A stretch of 64,000 bases of DNA from Asterias rubens (lineage: Eukaryota; Echinodermata; Asteroidea; Forcipulatida; Asteriidae): positions 15,295,776 through 15,359,775 of the forward strand of contig NC_047072.1 in NCBI RefSeq assembly GCF_902459465.1. Reading direction: 5' to 3'. Positions 55,343 to 64,000 of this stretch are shown here, in pieces (the stretch's first letter is position 1; each line of letters opens with the position of its first letter). The position numbers and the translations under genes were made by a program. Below the pieces are notes generated by a model. That model was not told the DNA's origin. It saw only the letters and a program-made list of their open reading frames with translations, and did no database searches.

Positions 55343-55694
55343 TTTAAAGGGAAGGTACATGTTTGGTTATTACTCAAAACAAATATTAACTTAAAAACTG
55401 ACTAACGGGCATTTGAGAGCTGATAGTAAAAAACATTGTGAAGTAAAGTAGTTTTTTAGAAAGAGGTAATTTCTCACTTAAATATTGAAAGACTTTTAGC
55501 GAGAAGTCTTTTATTCCTATCTGAAAGCACACAGATTTGTCAAACAAGGGTGTTTTTTCTTTCATAATTTTCTCGCAACTTCGATGACCAATTGAGCCAA
55601 AAATGTTCACAGGCTTGTTATTATGCTTATGATGGGATACACCAAGTGAGAACACTGGTCTTTGACAATTACCAAACATGTACAGTGCCTTTAA
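55343..55694. mobile_element. MITE related to the GGACACTATTGG family (AGGTACATGTTTGG subfamily)
   Basis: Left TTTAAAGGGAAGGTACATGT, right CCAAACATGTACAGTGCCTTTAA. Internal blocks such as TTTCTCGCAACTTCGATGAC match the main family, but the termini are different. Confidence 0.8.
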
Positions 55695-56415
55695 AGCAAT
55701 ATGAATGCTTACAAATTCATCAATATACAAGTACATCTAAATTAATGTTCAAAGGATTTGGTGTTATAAGATTCATTATAACCTAAAAGATCACTTATTT
55801 AAAGAATACACCAGATTAATCCTCCATGGAAATTAATTCCATCTGAACTTGAGGAAATAACGTGTGGAGATCTGTTAAATCACTGGTTCTTTAAAGCCAA
55901 ATGTGAACATCAAATCCCTGAAGAAAAAAGCAATTGTTTCTCATTTTGTGTCAAAATGAGACCAAGATGAAATTTTCTGACATTGGTTTAATGGTGGTGT
56001 GTTCATTTTATAACTAAAACTGGAGTTAATTAATTCGTCCATGAAACAATGATCAACTTTTTTATTTTACGTTAAATCTTCAATTGTCTCCAGTCCCACT
56101 CAAATAACAGACTTTATTTTAATTTGGGCAATAGACAGAAATCGCCTACTTTTCTCGTAAGTTAGTATTTATGCAAATGTATCCATTATTCAGAACTATT
56201 GGTTGTAGCATGAAACATTTTGTAAAACACGTTTGTTTAAATAAATAAACATATCTTATTTCATATGCTTAGTGTCAGAATTGTAGTAAACCATTTTTAG
56301 TTGCCTGTGTCCATTTCAAACATTCCCAGAAACTGCACAAACTTCCCTTGAATAGCCTACTGTAGTCCCCACCTGATGTCAATTTATCAACCTCATTTTA
56401 CTACTTCTCCTATAG
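55695..56415. other. Spacer before the satellite, no gene seen
   Basis: AT-rich, no recognisable gene. Confidence 0.4.
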
Positions 56416-59400
56416 ATTGAGCTGAATGAGTGAAATTTACCGACTACAAACTTCCCCTTACCAAAACCCCATCCAATATCCAGTCACTGCATCCCATTAC
56501 TTACTATTGAGCTGAATGAGTGAAATTTACCGACTACAAACTTCCCCTTACCAAAACCCCATCCAATATCCAGTCACTGCATCCCATTACTTACTATTGA
56601 GCTGAATGAGTGAAATTTACCAACTACAAACTTCCCCTTAGAAGACACTACCAAAACGTCATCCAATATCCAGTCACTTCATCCCATTACTTACTATTGA
56701 GCTGAATGAGTGAAATTTACCAACTACAAACTTCTCCTTAGAAGACACTACCAAAACCCCATCCAATATCCAGTCACTTCATCCCATTACTTACTATTGA
56801 GCTGAATGAGTGAAATTTACCAACTACAAACCTCTCCTTAGAAGACACTACCAAAACCCCATCCAATATCCAGTCACTGCATCCCATTACTTACTATTGA
56901 GCTGAATGAGTGAAATTTACCAACTACAAACTTCTCCTTAGAAGACACTACCAAAACCCCATCCAATATCCAGTCACTGCATCCCATTACTTACTATTGA
57001 GCTGAATGAGTGAAATTTACCGACTACAAACTTCCCCTTACCAAAACCTCATCCAATATCCAGTCACTGCATCCCATTACTTACTATTGAGCTGAATGAG
57101 TGAAATTTACCGACTACAAACTTCTCCTTAGAAGACACTACCAAAACCCCATCCAATATCCAGTCACTGCATCCCATTACTTACTATTGAGCTGAATGAG
57201 TGAAATTTACCGACTACAAACTTCTCCTTAGAAGACACTACCCAAACCTCATCCAATATCCAGTCACTGCATCCCATTACTTACTATTGAGCTGAATGAG
57301 TGAAATTTACCGACTACAAACTTCCCCTTACCAAAACCCCATCCAATATCCAGTCACTGCATCCCATTACTTACTATTGAGCTGAATGAGTGAAATTTAC
57401 CAACTACAAACTTCCCCTTAGAAGACACTACCAAAACGTCATCCAATATCCAGTCACTTCATCCCATTACTCACTATTGAGCTGAATGAGTGAAATTTAC
57501 CAACTACAAACTTCTCCTTAGAAGACACTACCAAAACCCCATCCAATATCCAGTCACTTCATCCCATTACTTACTATTGAGCTGAATGAGTGAAATTTAC
57601 CAACTACAAACCTCTCCTTAGAAGACACTACCAAAACCCCATCCAATATCCAGTCACTGCATCCCATTACTTACTATTGAGCTGAATGAGTGAAATTTAC
57701 CAACTACAAACTTCTCCTTAGAAGACACTACCAAAACCCCATCCAATATCCAGTCACTGCATCCCATTACTTACTATTGAGCTGAATGAGTGAAATTTAC
57801 CGACTACAAACTTCTCCTTAGAAGACACTACCAAAACCCCATCCAATATCCAGTCACTGCATCCCATTACTTACTATTGAGCTGAATGAGTGAAATTTAC
57901 CAACTACAAACTTCTCCTTAGAAGACACTACCAAAACCCCATCCAATATCCAGTCACTTCATCCCATTACTTACTATTGAGCTGAATGAGTGAAATTTAC
58001 CGACTACAAACTTCCCCTTACCAAAACCCCATCCAATATCCAGTCACTTCATCCCATTACTTACTATTGAGCTGAATGAGTGAAATTTACCGACTACAAA
58101 CTTCCCCTTACCAAAACCCCATCCAATATCCAGTCACTGCATCCCATTACTTACTATTGAGCTGAATGAGTGAAATTTACCAACTACAAACTTCTCCTTA
58201 GAAGACACTACCAAAACCCCATCCAATATCCAGTCACTGCATCCCATTACTTACTATTGAGCTGAATGAGTGAAATTTACCGACTACAAACTTCCCCTTA
58301 CCAAAACCCCATCCAATATCCAGTCACTGCATCCCATTACTTACTATTGAGCTGAATGAGTGAAATTTACCAACTACAAACTTCTCCTTAGAAGACACTA
58401 CCAAAACCCCATCCAATATCCAGTCACTGCATCCCATTACTTACTATTGAGCTGAATGAGTGAAATTTACCAACTACAAACTTCTCCTTAGAAGACACTA
58501 CCAAAACCCCATCCAATATCCAGTCACTGCATCCCATTACTTACTATTGAGCTGAATGAGTGAAATTTACCGACTACAAACTTCTCCTTAGAAAACACTA
58601 CCAAAACCCCATCCAATATCCAGTCACTGCATCCCATTACTTACTATTGAGCTGAATGAGTGAAATTTACCAACTACAAACTTCTCCTTAGAAGACACTA
58701 CCAAAACCCCATCCAATATCCAGTCACTGCATCCCATTACTTACTATTGAGCTGAATGAGTGAAATTTACCTACTACAAACTTCTCCTTAGAAGACACTA
58801 CCAAAACCCCATCCAATATCCAGTCACTGCATCCCATTACTTACTATTGAGCTGAATGAGTGAAATTTACCAACTACAAACTTATCCTTAGAAGACACTA
58901 CCAAAACCCCATCCAATATCCAGTCACTGCATCCCATTACTTACTATTGAGCTGAATGAGTGAAATTTACCAACTACAAACTTCTCCTTAGAAGACACTA
59001 CCAAAACCCCATCCAATATCCAGTCACTGCATCCCATTACTTACTATTGAGCTGAATGAGTGAAATTTACCAACTACAAACTTCTCCTTAGAAGACACTA
59101 CCAAAACCCCATCCAATATCCAGTTACTGCATCCCATTACTTATATTGAGCTGAATGAGTGAAATTTACCAACTACAAACTTCTCCTTAGAAGACACTAC
59201 CAAAACCCCATCCAATATCCAGTCACTGCATCCCATTACTTACTATTGAGCTGAATGAGTGAAATTTACCAACTACAAACTTCTCCTTAGAAGACACTAC
59301 CAAAACCCCATCCAATATCCAGTCACTGCATCCCATTACTTACTATTGAGCTGAATGAGTGAAATTTACCAACTACAAACTTCTCCTTAGAAGACACTAT

Positions 59401-59640
59401 ACCAAAACCTCATCCAATATCCAGTCACTTCATCCCATTACTTACTATTGAGCTGAATGAGTGAATTATACTAAGTACATGTACAAACTTCCCCTTAGAA
59501 GACACTACCAAACCCCATCCAATATCCAGTCACTTCATCCCATTACTTACTATTGAGCTGAATGAGTGAAATTTACCAACTACAAACTTCCCCTTAGAAG
59601 ACACTACCAAACCCCATCCAATGTCCAGTCATCTCACTCC
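56416..59640. repeat. Satellite array, 90/100-bp units, about 33 copies
   Basis: Unit begins ATTGAGCTGAATGAGTGAAA and holds CCAATATCCAGTCACTGCAT. Two length classes: 100 bp with GAAGACACTA and 90 bp without it. Short and long units and point variants (CGACTAC/CAACTAC, TTCATCCC/TGCATCCC, AACGTC/AACCCC) are arranged non-randomly, and a block of about 780 bp starting near 56506 is repeated near 57286. Stops occur in all frames. The 3' end beyond 59440 is more diverged. Confidence 0.97.
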
Positions 59641-59860
59641 ATTGGTTACCTTGAAATTTACTGAGTACAAACTTCCCCAAAGGCCTTACCTTGTCTTGTA
59701 CCAATACCTAGTCATTAGACTCCTGTGCCTGCTGTATACATAATGCACTGAGCCAAGTTTAGAAAATTTACTAAGTACAAATTTGTTCTTTATATATCAG
59801 AAATGAACACATTTTGACGGGGGGACCCGATTGCTCAACATGGTAGACCCTCTTAAGAAA
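59641..59860. other. Degenerate edge of the satellite
   Basis: Residual similarity (ACTGAGTACAAACTTCCCC, CTAAGTACAAATTTG). No gene. Confidence 0.45.
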
Positions 59861-59866
59861 CTTGCA

Positions 59867-60315
59867 TCTGACGTTAATTAAAACCCTTAGAATGGACACA
59901 GGCAATGAAAAAGAAAATTAAAACACAGGGGGAATTGAACCCAGGACCATAGCACCCAGAGTCACTGAGTCCTTCCACTGGACCACAAACTCCTCTTAAG
60001 AATGTTGCATCTGACGTTAATTAAAACCCTTAGAATGAACACGGGCAATGAAAAAGAAAAGTAATAGAGTGGGGTTTGAACCAGGGACCCAAGTGTCTGG
60101 AGTCACAGAATCCTTCCACTGGACCACCAACTCTTCTTAAGAAACTTGTGTCTGACGTTAATTAAAACCCTTAGAACGGACACAGGCAATGAAAACAAAA
60201 AGTAACAGAGTGGGGTTTGAACCAGGGACCCAAGTGTCTGGAGTCACAGAATCCTTCCACTGGACCACCAACTCTTTTTAAGAAACTTGGATCTGACGTT
60301 AATTAAAACCCTTAG
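59867..60315 (-). repeat. Tandem tRNA(Glu)-like units, ~141-bp period
   Basis: TCTGACGTTAATTAAAACCC recurs at 59867, 60010, 60151 and 60292. Between these lie three tRNA-like blocks (59926-59995, 60063-60135, 60208-60280) reading on the minus strand GTTGGTGGTCCAGTGGAAGG, with a B-box-like GGTTCAAACCCC. The 5' half strongly resembles tRNA-Glu (A box TGGTCCAGTGG). The acceptor stem and anticodon arm are degenerate, so these are tRNA-derived and not working tRNA genes. Confidence 0.75.
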
Positions 60316-60735
60316 TTTTATTGTGTACACTTTATTAGCTTATGGTCAAGCTTATGGGTGTGTTTTGGGGACCATAACTGGAAACAAATTTCTGATGTAA
60401 AGTTTACTGACCGAAAAAAAATTCTGAGAGCTATGAGAAAGCGGTTACCAGAAATAGTTCATGACATAATTACATCTCTTGAGGTTATTTCATTTTAAAA
60501 ATAATTCCGCTGATATTCTTGAAAGTTTGCCTTGAGAGTCAGCCATCTTGAAATTGAGCCAAACTGAGCCAACAAGTTGGTTACTGTTTGGTCACCGCAT
60601 TCAACCAATGACCAAAGCTCAAATATGTTTCTGGTTGGGGTTGCCAAGACGCACTTTATGCAATACAAGAAAAATAACACGGGCTGTAAACTGAACCAAG
60701 ATAGCATCCACCAACTCTTGCTCTAACTCTGTTAA
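60316..60735. other. Intergenic, no gene seen
   Basis: No gene recognised. The open frame at 60495-60707 starts from a non-ATG codon and shows no protein features. Confidence 0.4.
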
Positions 60736-60737
60736 GG

Positions 60738-60835
60738 AGAATGGACGAGAAAGTGTAGATTTGTGAATAGAATGTACGAGGCAAAGGCGAGTACATTGTG
60801 TTCACGAATCTACACTTTAGAGTCTATTCTCTGAC
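60738..60835. repeat. Inverted repeat around AAAGTGTAGATTTGTGAA
   Basis: AGAATGGACGAGAAAGTGTA and TACACTTTAGAGTCTATTCT face each other, with inner GAATGTACGAGGC / GCGAGTACATTGTG arms. Similar GTGTAGATTCG sequence recurs at 61340-61430. Confidence 0.65.
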
Positions 60836-60864
60836 TTAAACTATTTCCCCCTTATGGTTATGTA

Positions 60865-61065
60865 AAAACAGTTTCAATTAATTGGGTTTATCAATGTAAC
60901 AACACTAGTTAGTCTATCCAATTAATTGGATTTATCAATGTAACAACACGTCGAGTTAGTCTATCCAATTAATTGGATTTATCAATGTAACAACACTAGT
61001 TAGTCTATCCAATTAATTGGATTTATCAATGTAACAACACGTCGAGTTAGTCTATCCAATTTTGT
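60865..61065. repeat. Tandem repeat with CCAATTAATTGGATTTATCA
   Basis: Four units of about 55-60 bp (…AATGTAACAACAC[GTCG]AGTTAGTCTAT). Units with and without GTCG alternate, suggesting duplication of a dimer. Confidence 0.88.
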
Positions 61066-62340
61066 ATACATTGTCAAAGGACGTTTGGTTACATTATTTT
61101 TATAATTATTTTACTAAGTATAATGGGCAGGTCTTTAGTGCTTGCAACATTATTGAGTACAACGTCAGTTTGCTCAGCTAACAATTCATTATGTTATTGA
61201 AGTGATTTTTTTCTAAACAGGAATTTTTGTTAGTAAATTAAAAGACAACATATTTTCAGCTATGTTTTGTTGCACTTCATGCTATCTTTCAGTTTGGAAA
61301 GACAGTAATTAAGTTGAACTATTTATTTATGTTGTACACTCTACACTCAACTGTAGATTATGTTACGAATCTACACTTAGGCCTTAAGTGTAGATTCGTA
61401 ACGAAGCTACAGTTAAGTGTAGATTCGATAAAATAATCTACTCTTTCAACAATAGAGTGACATCACAGAAATAGTTTAATTGACTTTAATTTAAATGGAT
61501 GATTAGATTGTTCAAAAGAAATACTGCACAGAAGTCTTTCCATTAGATTCTGCTTAAAAAATGTTATTATTCATTGTATGAGTTATTCATATACATGAAT
61601 TTAGGCCCAATGGCACTGCTTGCTTGCATGTTCTAGGCCCAAGTTCCTTAAACATGTAAGCAGCAGTTTTGTGCTTACTGAGCGCCTCTTAGCAGAAATT
61701 CTATTTCATAAATCTGTTGACCATAAGCAAGGGTAAATTCTTCCTTATTCCAGTTATTATATAAAGTGCTGTCGGACTCTGTTATTCTGGTCCATACATT
61801 GTTGCACTGCTTGTGTGTGTGTTCAGGTCATAGATTCACACACTTTACAGCAGGCTGTAAGCACATAATCTCATGGTAAGCAGGACCATGACATTGGGCC
61901 TTGCTATTGGAGTGTTTAATTTGTCTAGACTCACAATAACCCGAGTATTCATTTCTATTTTTTCTACTGTTACAGAAACCCACCCATGAACCCATGTCCA
62001 GCATTGATAGATTCAGGAATGACTGGAACAACCATCCAATAATCCATATGATGATCCTAGAGAACTCGTCCTTGTCTACACAGTGGTAAGCACCACATAT
62101 GCAGCTTCTAAGGAATACTTGTCTCGGAGTAATTGAAGCTAATTGAATTTAGGTGATACTAAACCTGTTTGTGGGGAAACATTTTGCTATGTTTGGTTAC
62201 GAACTTGTACTGTTGGATTCAGCACAACAAAACAGCTACTAAGGAATACCTGTCTTGGAGTAATTTACAAAGCTAATGTGTACTTGAAAACCTATTTGTG
62301 TAACATTTGTGATCAGGAAAACAAATGTTGGGCAGATTTA
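61066..62340. other. Intergenic, with a palindrome at 61350-61430
   Basis: The GTTACGAATCTACACTTAGG / CCTTAAGTGTAGATTCGTAA palindrome is the only clear structure. 61630-61740 resembles the foldback element at 8781. No gene. Confidence 0.4.
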
Positions 62341-63870
62341 TAAAAATGGGCCTTTTTGAGCCAGAATTTTTGGTTAACAATACTGCAAGGGGTTAAACTT
62401 TGACTTTTGAGCGAATTTGGACAATTATATTTTTTGGCAAATTTTTAAAAAGTGGCCTTTTTGAGCCAGGATTTTTGGTTGAAAATTCTGCAAGGGGTTA
62501 AACTTGTACTTTTGAGCAATTTCTGACAATTATGTTTGTTGGGCCAATTTTAAAAAATTGGCCTTTTTGAGACAAGATCTTTGGTTAAAAAACTGCAAGG
62601 GGTTAAACCTGTACTTTTGAGCGATTTTGGACAATTATATTGTTTGAAAAAGTGGCCTTTTTGAGCCAGGGATTTTGGTTGAAACTCCTGCAAGGGGTTA
62701 AACTTGTACTTTTGAGAAATTTCTGACTATTATTTTTTGTGTAAATTTTAAAAAATGTGCCTTTTTGAACCAGGATTTTTGGTTACAAATCCTGCAAAAT
62801 GTGCCTTTTTGAACCATTTTGTGCGATTTTGGACCATCATATTTTTTGGCGAATTTTAAAAAATGGGCCTTTTTGAGCCAGGATTTTTGGTTGAAAATTC
62901 TGCAAGGGGTTAAACTTGTACTTTTGAGCAATTTCTGATAATTATATTTGTTGGGCCAATTTTAAAAAATTGGCCTTTTTGAGCCAAATTTTTGGTTAAA
63001 ATACTGCAAGGGTTTAAATTTGTAGTTTTGAGCAATGTCGGACCATTATATTTTATGGCAAATTTTTAAAAATGGGCCTTTTTGAGATAAGATCTTTGGT
63101 TAAAAAACTGCAAGGGGTTAAACCTGTACTTTTGAGCGATTTTGGACAATTATATTTTTTGAAAAAGTGTCCTTTTTGAGCCAGGGATTTTGGTTGAAAC
63201 TCTTACAAATTTGTAGTTTTTAGCAATTTCTTACTATTTTTTTTTGTGTAAATTTTAAAAAATTGGCCTTTTTGAGCCAAGATTTTGGTTAAAAAAACTG
63301 CAACTTGATTTGAGCAATTTCGGATCATTATATTTTTTGGTAAACTTTTTGAAATGTGGTTCTTTGAGCCAGGATTTTTGGTTAGGAACTACTCCCTTTT
63401 GCCAACCATTTATTATAAAACCATAATCATCTCCCTGATGCATCTTTAAGATCAACAACCAGCTGTTATCCTGGCCGGAAGTAGGACTCCACATTCCTTG
63501 GTTGCATGTGTCCAAGCCCCTTTAAAATTAGGGCCTTTTAAAAAAGGGCCTTTTTGAGCCAGGATGTTTGGTTAAAAATGCTGCAAGGGGTTTAAACTTG
63601 CATTTTGGAGGGATTTTGGACAATTATATTTTTTGGCAAAAATTAATGGTAAATGAGCCTTTTTGTGCCAGGATTTTTTATTAAAAAAACCGCAAGGGGT
63701 TAAACTTGTACTTCTGAGTGTTTTTCGGACCATTCTATTTTTTTGGCAAAATTTTAAAAATGGACCTGTTTAGGCCAGGATTTTGTGTACAAAAGAACTA
63801 CAAGGGGTTAAGCTTGTTCTTTAAAGTGGTTCCAGACCATTTTACTTTCGGACCAAATTTGAAAAATTTG
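62341..63870. repeat. Diverged tandem repeat, ~105-bp unit
   Basis: About 13 units with GGCCTTTTTGAGCCAGGATT, TTTTGGTT, CTGCAAGGGGTTAAACTTGT, ACTTTTGAGC and GGACAATTATATTTTTTGGC. Starts of GGCCTTTTT fall near 62348, 62453, 62560, 62652, 62757, 62867, 62971 and 63077. Units are much more diverged than in the 56-59 kb satellite, so this array is older. Frames within it are artefacts. Confidence 0.9.
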
Positions 63871-63872
63871 CC

Positions 63873-63902
63873 TTTTCGGGGGGGGGGGGGGGGGGGGGGG
63901 GG
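63873..63902. repeat. Poly-G tract near the right end
   Basis: About 25-28 consecutive G, the longest of many poly-G/C runs in the right third of the window. Length is uncertain in any assembly. Confidence 0.85.
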
Positions 63903-64000
63903 CAAGTCCAATATTCAAAATATTTGGTCTTTTGAGATGGGCGTTGAAACTCTTGTTCTGGGTAGCTGGGTGATCTCACTGGAATCCGTACCACACTGCA

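Noticed and set aside
62698-63515. Frames with QKSWLKKAHFLKF repeats
   Set aside because: Produced by the ~105-bp tandem repeat on the minus strand.

Overview
The window is invertebrate nuclear DNA, most likely from an echinoderm and probably a sea star. This rests on AT-rich intergenic DNA, two-exon genes with GT-AG introns, a Penelope-like element, an L2/CR1-like LINE and a high density of short inverted-terminal-repeat elements. The commonest of these, with termini starting TTTAAAGGCAGTGGACACTA, is one I associate with sea-star genomes. The species call is from memory. No bacterial-style operons are present, so many open frames here are chance frames or parts of repeats.

Layout. 1-11 kb: repeats, a frameshifted Penelope-like retroelement (3.4-5.1 kb, minus) and one orphan coding exon (5.6 kb). 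12.1-15.1 kb (minus): a two-exon class A GPCR. Its close paralogue lies inverted at 39.4-44.5 kb (plus). The two are nearly identical in sequence except for one sharply bounded block (TM4-ECL2-TM5) and the C-tail. 17.8-31.1 kb (minus): three genes in tandem, each with a homologous non-coding leader exon ending in the same splice donor context. The middle gene is an ISG12/IFI27-family protein. The outer two are an unrecognised small membrane-protein family sharing a CHT-I-x-WTCRG-x-CQ signature. An IRF/ISRE-like block is conserved upstream of two leaders. 32.9-35.6 kb (minus): a RING/B-box/coiled-coil TRIM-type protein with a probable NHL-like C-terminus. This gives a plausible innate-immunity neighbourhood.

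22.2-24.6 kb (plus): a compact, GC-richer locus between the first two tandem genes. Two genes have look-alike promoters (CRE, inverted CCAAT, TATA). The first encodes a small basic protein and is followed by a histone-type 3' stem-loop. The second encodes a WW-PC4 protein, and an in-frame intron would swap the PC4 domain for a Cys/His-containing C-terminus. This is the least explained part of the window.

45-64 kb: mostly repeats. It holds possible exons of an unidentified spliced transcript, a LINE split by a nested foldback element, a ~3.2 kb satellite with 90/100-bp units, tandem tRNA(Glu)-like units, a ~105-bp diverged tandem array at the right edge, and many poly-G/C tracts. Conserved-looking protein genes are limited to the GPCR pair, the three tandem genes, the TRIM gene, the compact locus and the orphan exon.
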